Source: Trichodesmium erythraeum GBRTRLIN201
Lineage (GTDB): Bacteria; Cyanobacteriota; Cyanobacteriia; Cyanobacteriales; Microcoleaceae
Reading direction: 5' to 3'
NCBI GenBank assembly: GCA_018457135.1
Contig: JAGGDU010000027.1
Span: forward strand, 1-55,669
DNA length: 55,669 nt
Under the pieces are notes generated by a model. It was not told the origin of the DNA, ran no database searches, and saw only the letters and a list, made by a program, of their open reading frames with translations. Below are positions 37,793 to 46,642 of this stretch, in pieces (position 1 is the first letter of the stretch; each line of letters opens with the position of its first letter). The translations under genes and the position numbers were made by a program.

Positions 37793-39931
37793 TTGATTCT
37801 TTCTCCTGAACTTTGTTCTCACTGGGATAGAGTAAAGGGCGACCAAATTTATACAGTTGATGTAGGAATTGCTTGTCTGGGAACGAAATCAATGTTGCCC
37901 AAGCATCCGAATCGAAAATATGATGAAAGTAAAGATAAATATAAAAAAAGAGTCAAGACTTGGATGGACAAGCGTGATATGACTTATGAATCTTGGGATG
38001 AACTACAACTAAAACGTCAAGATGAACTGGAAAAGTTTGTGAGTTTTTACAACGCAGACATTCAAAGTTTCATAGACGGGAAAATTGTAGCAGGAGCATC
38101 GTTACCAGATAGCTTTTCATGTCGAATGAAGATTTCAGGTAAAGGTTTAAAGGATCTAGTTTTGAACTTTCCTTATATATTTGATGTTAGTGAACCTGAT
38201 GAATTTAGTGAATTAATTCAAAACTCAGGCTCATCTGAAACGGATAAGCCTTCTTTTGTTTTAGAAGCACCTGAATTAAATGCGCCAAAAGTCTGCGTAA
38301 TAGACAGTGGTATTGAAGAAAGACATCCTTTGTTAAAATCAGCTATTGATCAACAAAACTCCTCTGGCTGGGTTCCTGGGGAAACTGATCAAACTTCTGA
38401 CTACGTTAAAAATGGCGGACATGGAACAAGAGTAGCGGGTGCTATTCTCTATCCCAGAAATATACCTCGGAATGGTACTCAAAAAGCTATTTGCTGGATT
38501 CAAAATGCTAGAGTTTTAAATCAATATTGTAAGCTTCCAGAAAAGTTATTTCCACCTAGTTTACTGAGTGAAATAGTTGAGTTATACAAGAAAACAGAAA
38601 CACGAATATTTAATCATTCAATTACTGGAGCAGTTCCTAGTCGCCAAGTCTACATGAGTGCTTGGGCAGCTGCTATCGACCAACTTACTTGGCTTAATGA
38701 TATTCTATTTATTGTTTCTGCTGGTAATTTACCTTTAGATAAACCTTCAGATAGCAAGATAGGTATTACAAGATTGTCAGTTACAGATCACTTCAAAGCA
38801 AACCGCCCCTATCCTGATTATCTTTTAGAAGACTCTTGCAGAATTGCTAACCCTGCTCAAAGCTTCCAAGCGCTAACTGTTGGTTCAGTTGCTTCCATTT
38901 ACTACAACTCTCCACCTTATAGTTCAATATCAAAAACAGATATGCCCTCAGCTTTTTCCTGTTCAGGATGGGGAATTTGGCAGACAATTAAACCAGAAGT
39001 AGTTGAGTATGGTGGCGATCTAGTCAAGGATGAAAGTACACCCCCAAAGATTACTTATTTTGAATCTGTAATTTGTCCTGAGTTGGTACGTTCAACCCCG
39101 AGCGGTGGCCCTGCTATATCTTCTAACCAAGTAGGAACCTCTTTTGCGGCACCAAAAGTTAGCCATATTGCAGCTTGTCTAGCTGCTGAATTACCCAATG
39201 AGAATTGTCTTTTATATCGTGCTTTAATTGTGCAGTCAGCTAGATGGCCTGAATGGACAAGAGATGAAAATATCGACAAGTTAAATATTATACGTCAAAT
39301 TGGTTATGGAATTCCTAATATTGACCGTGCTTTAGGAAATTCTGCCAACCGTATCACTTTAATTACAAGAGGAGAACAAAGAATTAAAGCTAAACAAGCT
39401 CATGTTTATCAAGTGAAATTACCAGAAAAATTACTTTCTCAGGGGGAAGAGTTAGAAATTCTAGTAGAAATTACACTTTCCTACAAAGCTCAACCCCGTC
39501 GCACTAGACGAAATAGAAGAAGATATCTTTCAACATGGCTTGATTGGGAGTGTAGCAAAAAAGGAGAAGATCCTGATAGATTTTTAGCAAGAATTTTAAA
39601 GGATGATAATGCTCCAGAAGATTCAGACAAGGGAGAAGATCCATTTAAATGGACTCTCGGTAAACAGGGAAATTATGGTCAAGTTAAGGGTGTTTCTAGA
39701 ACTGCAGGAACTCTTCAAAAAGATTGGGCAACTGTTAATTCATATAACCTTAGAGAAGCTTTTTGTATTGCAGTAGTCGGACATGAAGGATGGAATAACG
39801 ATCCACATGCTGATGTTCCATATTCTCTTGTTGTGAGTTTTGAAGCTCTAGAAACTAATATCTCAATTTATAATCCTGTTAAGAATGAAGTTGAAATAGA
39901 AATTCCCGACAAAATTCCCGATAAAATTTAG
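37793..39931 (+). CDS. Subtilisin-like (S8) serine protease
   Basis: A 712-residue frame from a TTG at 37793. The S8 catalytic triad is visible as Asp171 (VCVIDSGIEERHPLL), His210 (GGHGTRVAGA) and Ser450 (GTSFAAPKVSH), with the oxyanion-hole region VSAGNLP between them. About 160 residues precede and 200 follow the protease domain. No signal peptide is seen, so it is probably cytoplasmic and served by the AAA+ ATPase upstream. The reading frame stays open upstream to 37619 and, across a single TAG at 37616-37618, reaches an ATG at 37601. The natural protein was probably about 64 residues longer. The TTG start has no ribosome-binding site, so this may be a pseudogene. The C-terminus ends in a short IPDKIPDKI repeat. 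Confidence 0.8.
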   Translation: MILSPELCSHWDRVKGDQIYTVDVGIACLGTKSMLPKHPNRKYDESKDKYKKRVKTWMDKRDMTYESWDELQLKRQDELEKFVSFYNADIQSFIDGKIVAGASLPDSFSCRMKISGKGLKDLVLNFPYIFDVSEPDEFSELIQNSGSSETDKPSFVLEAPELNAPKVCVIDSGIEERHPLLKSAIDQQNSSGWVPGETDQTSDYVKNGGHGTRVAGAILYPRNIPRNGTQKAICWIQNARVLNQYCKLPEKLFPPSLLSEIVELYKKTETRIFNHSITGAVPSRQVYMSAWAAAIDQLTWLNDILFIVSAGNLPLDKPSDSKIGITRLSVTDHFKANRPYPDYLLEDSCRIANPAQSFQALTVGSVASIYYNSPPYSSISKTDMPSAFSCSGWGIWQTIKPEVVEYGGDLVKDESTPPKITYFESVICPELVRSTPSGGPAISSNQVGTSFAAPKVSHIAACLAAELPNENCLLYRALIVQSARWPEWTRDENIDKLNIIRQIGYGIPNIDRALGNSANRITLITRGEQRIKAKQAHVYQVKLPEKLLSQGEELEILVEITLSYKAQPRRTRRNRRRYLSTWLDWECSKKGEDPDRFLARILKDDNAPEDSDKGEDPFKWTLGKQGNYGQVKGVSRTAGTLQKDWATVNSYNLREAFCIAVVGHEGWNNDPHADVPYSLVVSFEALETNISIYNPVKNEVEIEIPDKIPDKI

Positions 39932-40126
39932 GGATGAGGGAGTAGTATTTCGGAGCTTCATCAAAATAACTATCTAATTTAAACATTTCTAAAATTTCCT
40001 CTAATTAAAGAGGTTCTCTAGCAATAGGAAAGCTTTAAAATTTGTCTAAGATTAAATCTAGTTATTATCTTATCAAGAGTGAGGTCAAAAATTTGTTTAA
40101 TTTAGGGATGAGGGAGTAGTATTTCG
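39927..40126. repeat. 26-bp direct repeat flanking the protease 3' end
   Basis: TTTAGGGATGAGGGAGTAGT plus ATTTCG occurs at 39927-39952, overlapping the protease stop codon, and again at 40101-40126. The 148 bases between hold a decayed copy of the tkt-type palindrome. It may be a local duplication or the footprint of an insertion. Confidence 0.8.
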
Positions 40127-41055
40127 AGCTCAGTGACAATAGAAAAAAAGAGTTTAAATAATTATGATAACAGAGTGATTATGGATGATATTTGATTACT
40201 TTAGCCTCGAATCAATAAAAACATTTAATCCTGTAGCTTTTCTCAAGTAAAAATATGTTTATTATAATGTGAATGCCACTAAAAAACCCTCTTTTTTTTT
40301 TACTAGTTTTTCAACTAAATAAAATATAAAATGTTATTATTAAATAATTGAGATTTTATTGAAAAAAATCAGAAATTTACATATTAATATTTAGCTATAA
40401 AGTTTTATTAAAATAAATATTTTGGAACAATAAATATTATCTCCATATTTCTTTTTAATATATTTTAACCCAGAATACATTGAATTAATTTCATCAATTT
40501 TTCATAAATTTAGTATAGTAAATTAGTGGAAATAAATATAACCTAATATACTGTTGAAAATTACAATCCTTAAGATAAATATATAATATAATATTTATAA
40601 ATAAATTGTAATAGTTACAATATTAATAATAACATCTTTTCAGAAAAGAAAAACAATGAATATTCGAGCTTGAACTAGATTATTTTATAGTTTATAAAAA
40701 AGAGATAAAATAAATTAAAAGAGCCTTCGGAGTAAAAAGAATTGTGTCAGAAAAGTTATCAGCCAATACACGAACTTATATATATTTTTTTTGATTATAT
40801 ATATAATACTAGAAAAAGGTATTAAGACATTAATAAAATTGAAATCATTTATAACTAATAGTTTTGACTTGAGCTGAGAATTGATAACTCAACAGAGATA
40901 TCGCTCTCTATTTGTCATTAATTGACCCTACAGTTTTTTCAACAAATTATTTATGTACAAGAGTTGCAACAGGATATTAATAATTAATTTTCTTTTTTGT
41001 GCTCTCTTTGTTCTGGTATAAATAAATAAAGTTGTCTAGGATATAGAAACAATCT
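40127..41055. other. Very AT-rich spacer before the LOG-family gene
   Basis: No gene in about 930 bases. Many stretches contain almost only A and T (for example 40320-40680). The LOG gene promoter must lie at the right end. No RNA gene or clear terminator was seen. Confidence 0.4.
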
Positions 41056-42123
41056 ATGGCCTCAAATCTTGACAAATCTACAATTGAGTTCATTGAGCAA
41101 GAAGTAAGCAAATTACTCAAAAATTTGCCCAACTTGAAACAGCAAAAATGGATAAGGCGATCGCTTTCCACTATAGTTAATATCGCAGGAGAAGAACTTG
41201 AGTACCTGGACTGGAAGATATTAGCGGCCTCCTTACAAGACATGGAAAATGGATTTAAAACATTTTATCCCTATCGCCATATACCTAAAATTACTATATT
41301 TGGTTCTGCACGAGTATCCTCAGATACCCCAGAGTATAAAATGGCAGTAGAATTTGCTCATCATATGACTAAACAAGGTTTTATGGTAATGACCGGTGCA
41401 GGTCCTGGGATAATGCAAGCTGGTAATGAGGGAGCAGGAAGCAACAAATCTTTCGGTCTCAATATTCAGTTACCTTTTGAGCAAGAGTCTAATCCATTTA
41501 TAAGAGGTAACAATAAATTAATTAACTTTAAATACTTTTTTACTCGTAAATTATTTTTCCTGAAAGAAACTGATGCTATAGCTTTATTTCCAGGTGGTTT
41601 TGGTACCCTAGATGAGGCATTTGAAACTTTAACACTAGTACAAACAGGTAAATTTGGCCCCGCTCCTGTAATATTAATAGATTATCCTGGTGGAAACTAT
41701 TGGTATGACTGGAATGATTTTATAAATAAACAATTACTCCTACGAGGTTTGATAAGTCCAAATGATTATAATTTTTACACTATTACAGATAACTTAGAAT
41801 CAGCTTATGAAGCGATCGCCAATTTTTATAGAGTTTATCATTCTAGTCGTTATGTAGGAGAAAAGTTTGTAATTCGTCTTAAATCAGAAATTTCAGACAA
41901 AGATGTAGACTTTTTGAATCAAGAATTTAGGGATATTTTAACTGTAGGAAATATAGAGAAAAGTCAAGTATTACCAGAAGAGTCCGCAGATAAAACCTTT
42001 CACTTACCACGTTTAGTTATGCATTTTAACCACAAGGACATAGGCAGACTATATCAAATGATTGATCAGATAAATAAAGTGGGAGGCAATATACAAAAAT
42101 TCAGTCATTTAGGAAGTAAGTAA
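41056..42123 (+). CDS. LOG-family (TIGR00730) Rossmann-fold protein
   Basis: A 355-residue protein with the lysine-decarboxylase-like/LOG nucleotide-binding fold. The first 75 residues are an extra helical domain, followed by TIFGSARV, the motif MTGAGPGIMQAGNEGA, and the signature PGGFGTLDEAFETLTL. Characterised relatives hydrolyse cytokinin riboside monophosphates or other nucleotide N-glycosidic bonds. The long N-terminal and C-terminal additions (about 270-355) mark a cyanobacterial subgroup whose substrate is unproven. A HIP1 octamer lies inside the gene. It is alone, with spacers on both sides. Confidence 0.88.
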   Translation: MASNLDKSTIEFIEQEVSKLLKNLPNLKQQKWIRRSLSTIVNIAGEELEYLDWKILAASLQDMENGFKTFYPYRHIPKITIFGSARVSSDTPEYKMAVEFAHHMTKQGFMVMTGAGPGIMQAGNEGAGSNKSFGLNIQLPFEQESNPFIRGNNKLINFKYFFTRKLFFLKETDAIALFPGGFGTLDEAFETLTLVQTGKFGPAPVILIDYPGGNYWYDWNDFINKQLLLRGLISPNDYNFYTITDNLESAYEAIANFYRVYHSSRYVGEKFVIRLKSEISDKDVDFLNQEFRDILTVGNIEKSQVLPEESADKTFHLPRLVMHFNHKDIGRLYQMIDQINKVGGNIQKFSHLGSK

Positions 42124-42658
42124 TAGAGCTAATTACAGAAGTAAAATAAGAAGTCAAATAATTAGACAAAATTAGATCTATCTCAACAAATATTGAAAAT
42201 TTACTGATTATCAGTTATAATATTTATAAGTAAAAAAAAGTTCACTTTAAATTTTTATACAGGTCGAATTACACTCTGCTGAAGATGTATAAATTTAGGG
42301 AGCTAAATAAACGCAATACAAGAGTTTTATAATTAATGTCTTGTTTATATAATATTCGCTCCGATGGTTTATATACCAAAGCATAATAATCAAATATTTT
42401 AATACTAAAAGTCAACAACAATAAATAAATAAATAAATAAATAAAACAAAACTAACCAAGAACCTGTGGTTAGTCTACCATGATTATAAATAGGAATAAA
42501 AACTTGTATTAGTGAGTTTGAAAAACCAAGAGATATCTTAGAAAAATTACTACTTTGCATCAAAGTTGAGTTCCTGAAGTAAAACCTTAAAACTTACGGT
42601 GTATATTTGAGTTTATGAATTAAGCCACCCTATCTATATGCTAACTCTTATTTTATTC
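42124..42658. repeat. Spacer with an AAAT-type microsatellite
   Basis: A run of the tetramer AATA repeats about six times at 42421-42444. No gene is present. The rest is AT-rich. Confidence 0.6.
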
Positions 42659-43278
42659 CTAAAAATAACATTTTGTTAACCAAGCTCTAATACCTTTAGC
42701 AAATACTCCATCACTTGTATCTTCTGGTTGGAGTAGAATATTTTCTGATAAACTTTCTTCTATAGAAAACATATTAATTAGTTTCCATTGTGTCTCATTT
42801 TGCTTCATAAATAACCAATGAAATCTTTGTAATTCAACTACCTGAGTACCTTGATATTGTCTTTCTAGAGTTGTTAAAAATATTTGCTTAATATCTTCCT
42901 GTATAGAAGGCGTATAAGATCTGGGTAAATTCTCAAACTCAGGACGACCTGCAATAACTATATTCCTTTTTATATAATTCTGATTTGGTTGGCGATCGCG
43001 TTGAATTTCTCGATTAACATAACTAGGTAAATCTAAAATTAAAGCTGCTACTAAAATTTCTAAATTATCAGAATTTTCAGGGCAAACAGATTTTTTTTTT
43101 CCATTTCAGCAGGTTGTATTTGTTCTCTTATTTTTCTTCTAGGTCGTCTAGGTTTTCTACTTCTTACAATTATTTTATTGTTGATAGTAACCAATATAGA
43201 GTTAGGTGAAAATAAATCTAAACTAACTGTACTACTAATTGTGACTAAGAAAATAAATATTTTTAAATAAAATAACAT
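42659..43278 (-). pseudogene. Conserved cyanobacterial secreted protein, frameshifted in an A10 tract
   Basis: The 5' frame (43278 down to 43060) gives a signal-peptide-like N-terminus (MLFYLKIFIFLVTISSTVSL), then an Arg-rich stretch (RSRKPRRPRRKIREQ) and PAEMEKK. At the run of ten T at 43091-43100 (A10 on the coding strand) it slips out of frame. One more A would continue into an open frame reading SVCPENSDNLEILVAALILD, then LTTLERQYQGTQVVELQRFH, WKLINMFS and GIRAWLTKCYF. This matches the layout of a conserved cyanobacterial protein of unknown function with a C-terminal TTLERQY-x-WLF-MFS pattern. Total about 206 residues. It is a pseudogene, a sequencing error, or a slippage site. Confidence 0.75.
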
Positions 43279-43954
43279 TCGGTTCTATTATTTTTATTTT
43301 GAACAGTCTTTCAAAATTATATAGTCTATTCCATAAAAGTTTGCTCAAGCAATTATAGTAGATTGAAAAATAAAGAGAATAAAACTTAATTTAATACTTC
43401 AAAAAATATAAAAAAAGCTAATGCTAATGTACTTAATAAATCACCTAATTAGTTCTCAAATTCTTATGAAATAGTTATCAAATTTAAAAACATATAAACT
43501 AACTTTGAAAATCTTGCTAATTGCCTATTATTTCTAAACCCCTCTTCCCAAAAAATCAAAACATTTTAGAAAAAAATAAAAACGTAATTATAATATCATT
43601 GCAGCTCATCAAAGTTTTTATACAAAAGCATTAGCTTATCTGACTAGTTGAGAATATAAATTTTATAACCTTGATATAGCTAAAAGCCTTAGCTTGCAAT
43701 AGTTATTCCCAGTATTTTCCATTTTCTACTAATATCATATTTAAAAAAAATTACTCCAAAGAATTCACAAAGAAAACTTTTCAACTGTTAATATACAGTG
43801 ATTTTTTTTGATGGGTATACCACAGTAGAAAAAATTCATGGAATGTCATTACAAGGTTTTTTTACCAGGTGAGATAATCTATCTTTATTGAATGTAATAC
43901 TAATTTCAATCCCAATACTTTAGCCAAAGGCACTAATAACTGAGGACTAAACTT
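43279..43954. other. Spacer before pyrF's 3' end
   Basis: No gene. AT-rich. It would contain the promoter of the frameshifted secreted-protein gene (minus strand). Nothing structured was recognised. Confidence 0.4.
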
Positions 43955-44683
43955 CTAACTCCCCTCTTTCTGATCACCTGAAATTTCCTGACAAATGCGC
44001 CTCAAAGCTTCTCTTGGGTCAGCAGTAGCAGTAATAGGTCGGCCTATAACCAGATAATTAGCACCAGCCTTAATGGCCTGAGCAGGAGTTAGCGATCGCT
44101 TCTGGTCTCCTACTTCAGCCCAACTTGGCCTCACTCCTGGACAAACTAACAAAAAATCATCTCCACAAACCCGCCTCAACTGTTCTACCTCTTGGGGAGA
44201 ACAAACTGCCCCACTTAAACCAGATTCCTGAGCCAACAATGCCATCTGTAAAACATATTCTGGTAACTCCAAAGGAATTTTGAGGTCAAAAGCTAAATCA
44301 CGAGAAGTCAAACTTGTCAAAATAGTAATAGCTATTAACCTTGGTGGCTTTTGCCCTATAATTTTTGCCCCTTCCAGAACAGCTTGCTGTGCCCTACTCA
44401 GAGCTACTCTACCAGCAGTAGCATGAATAGTCAACAAATCAACCCCATAACTAGCAGCAGATCGACAAACTCCAGCAACAGTATTAGGGATATCATGGAA
44501 CTTTAAATCTAGAAAAATCCTTTTCTGGCGTTGTTTAAGAATTGAGAAAATCTGAGGGCCACAACTAACAAACAATTCTAGACCAACCTTCCACCAGATT
44601 ATTTCAGGTAGTTCTTCTATCAGAGCGATCGCTGCTGCCTCATTCGGAACATCCAAAGGGACTATAATATTATCAATATTCAT
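43955..44683 (-). CDS. pyrF: Orotidine 5'-phosphate decarboxylase
   Basis: Last step of UMP synthesis: decarboxylates OMP. The 242-residue TIM-barrel protein has the catalytic [11 protein letters not shown] (the Asp-Lys-Asp array), VPLDVP at the first strand, WWKVGLELF, and the phosphate-gripper region VCPGVRP with [11 protein letters not shown] chose ATG at 44683 over the adjacent in-frame TTG. No good Shine-Dalgarno is visible. It is followed upstream on the map by tyrS in the same direction, about 650 bases away. Confidence 0.97.
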
Positions 44684-44786
44684 CAATTTCAGGAAACGAT
44701 ATAGGAGACCATAAAATTTCTAGCTTAATCTGAGCCTCCGACAAAAACTGCTGTAGAGACCAAAGACTTTCAAACTTAATCAGCAA

Positions 44787-44868
44787 TTATGCAAAGGTAC
44801 TAATCGTAGTATAAACATTTGAAACAATTACCAAAAATATATTATATATAGTTTGACTGCGTAAGTCT
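44787..44868. repeat. Dispersed ~82-bp repeat, second copy
   Basis: Aligns with 29583-29663 upstream of fabF. It ends in GCGTAAGTC, like many cyanobacterial insertion-sequence ends. It lies about 100 bases upstream of pyrF on the minus strand, so it could sit in the pyrF leader. Confidence 0.6.
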
Positions 44869-44979
44869 TATCAATCTAAGTAGGTATTTTATTTACCAAA
44901 ATTTTCCCAAATATCTATCTATAGTTTTAGACCAGAGAAATTCAATCAGAATATTTCCCTTCTTGAATTTTGTTGACTT

Positions 44980-45296
44980 AAAGTCTAGACTGAAGCCTGA
45001 AAAATTCTCACATTTCTATTTTTGAGCAGTCAAACTATAAAACTAAGACGTTGTACTTTTGAATAATTTCCGTCTCAAGACTTTCCCAAAGAGTGAGAAA
45101 TTTTAGGTACTTTTACTTCCCTTCTCCTCCGAAATTTTCCCTCCTTGAATTTTTTGTAACTTACAGCATATTTCGGGAATATTAGGTACAAAGTAAATTG
45201 TGAAAATTCTGTTAAAGGAAAGTGCTATAAAGTCTAGACCAAAGTCTGAAAAATTCTCACATTTCTATTTCTGAGCAGTCAAGCTATAAAACTAAG
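44980..45296. repeat. 68-bp direct repeat between pyrF and tyrS
   Basis: 44980-45047 and 45229-45296 share AAAGTCTAGAC, CTGAAAAATTCTCACATTTC and GAGCAGTCAA-x-CTATAAAACTAAG with only a few mismatches. Weaker similarity (TTCCCT-x-CTTGAATTTT) lies to the left of each unit, so the duplicated unit is probably about 250 bases. No coding content. Confidence 0.85.
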
Positions 45297-45335
45297 AAGT
45301 TTTTCTTTGAGTTTGAGCTTAAGCAAAAGTATTAG

Positions 45336-46553
45336 TTAATTTTTTACCAGGCGAACAAAATTCTTTTTACCAACCCGTAAAACCTTACCATCAAGGTCTG
45401 CTGGGGAATCTAAAGTAAAATTCTGATCTGAAATACGCTCATCATCCAAACGTACAGCACCCCCAGCAATTTTTTTCCTAGCTTCAGAGCTACTCTTACA
45501 CAAACCACTAGCGCTAACAACATAAAACAACTTCGCTGGAAACTCCACAGAAGCCAAAGAAAATTCTGGTACTGCCTCAGTTTGACTCATATCCCCCTTA
45601 ATTACCATTTTCACTGCAGTTTGTTGAGCTTCCAAAGCAGCTTCCTGACTGTGATACTGAGACACGATATCCAAAGCCAACAATTTTTGTCTTTCACGAG
45701 GATTTTTATCTATATCATTAATATTTAAATTTGTCAATAATTCAAAATAGTTTTCTACCTGGTCATCAGGAATTTTCTCCAACTTAGAATACATACTCAA
45801 AGGGTCCTCCGACAAACCCACATAATTTCCCAGAGACTTAGACATTTTCTGGACTCCATCAGTCCCCAACAAAATTGGCATTAACAAACCAAACTGAGTC
45901 CTCTTACCAAAATGACGTTGTAAATCTCGCCCCACCGCAATATTAAACTTTTGGTCAGTACCACCCAATTCCACATCAGCATCCACAGCTACAGAATCAT
46001 AACCTTGCATCAGAGGATAAAGAAACTCATGGATATATATAGGATTTTCCTGTTGATAACGAAGGGCAAAACCTTCCTTCGCCAACATCTGCCCCACAGT
46101 CATAGTCGCCAGAAGCTCAAGAATATCTGCCAAATCTAGTTTAGATAGCCATTCTGAGTTGTAGCGAATTTCTAGCCGTCCTGGGGTATCAAAATCCAAT
46201 ATTGGTCGGACTTGATCTAAGTAAGTTTTGGCATTTTCCTGTACCTGCTCTGGAGTCAACTGGCGTCGGGCTTCAGATTTTCCAGTCGGATCACCAACTC
46301 TTGCGGTAAAATCTCCTATTATTAATACTGCTGTATGTCCAGCATCTTGAAATGCCCGGAGTTTTCTCACCGGAATACTATGGCCTAAATGGACATCAAC
46401 TCCTGTCGGGTCAATTCCTAACTTAACCCGCAAAGGACGGTCTAATGTGGTTAATTTCAGGATTAAGTTTTCATTAGGGTCTTGAGAATATGGTTGATCT
46501 GGGAATATTTCGCTAATACCACGATGCAGCCATGTAAATTTATCAGTCATCAT
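45336..46553 (-). CDS. tyrS: Tyrosyl-tRNA synthetase
   Basis: Charges tRNA-Tyr. The 405-residue class I synthetase has the HIGH-type motif HLGH at 55-58, KMSKS at 236-240, and a C-terminal S4-like RNA-binding domain ([20 protein letters not shown]). The N-terminus [11 protein letters not shown] and motif [15 protein letters not shown] are typical of the cyanobacterial-type enzyme. Two ATG codons in a row open the gene; either could be used. It is divergent from the penicillin-binding protein gene with 89 bases between, so the two share one promoter region. Confidence 0.97.
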   Translation of the reverse strand: MMTDKFTWLHRGISEIFPDQPYSQDPNENLILKLTTLDRPLRVKLGIDPTGVDVHLGHSIPVRKLRAFQDAGHTAVLIIGDFTARVGDPTGKSEARRQLTPEQVQENAKTYLDQVRPILDFDTPGRLEIRYNSEWLSKLDLADILELLATMTVGQMLAKEGFALRYQQENPIYIHEFLYPLMQGYDSVAVDADVELGGTDQKFNIAVGRDLQRHFGKRTQFGLLMPILLGTDGVQKMSKSLGNYVGLSEDPLSMYSKLEKIPDDQVENYFELLTNLNINDIDKNPRERQKLLALDIVSQYHSQEAALEAQQTAVKMVIKGDMSQTEAVPEFSLASVEFPAKLFYVVSASGLCKSSSEARKKIAGGAVRLDDERISDQNFTLDSPADLDGKVLRVGKKNFVRLVKN

Positions 46554-46642
46554 CTAGTCTTAATGAATATATACAGCTTAACTCTGAGGGTCATTTCAGT
46601 TATTAGTCTTCTCTGAGAAGTCTAATTATACTGATCAAAAAT

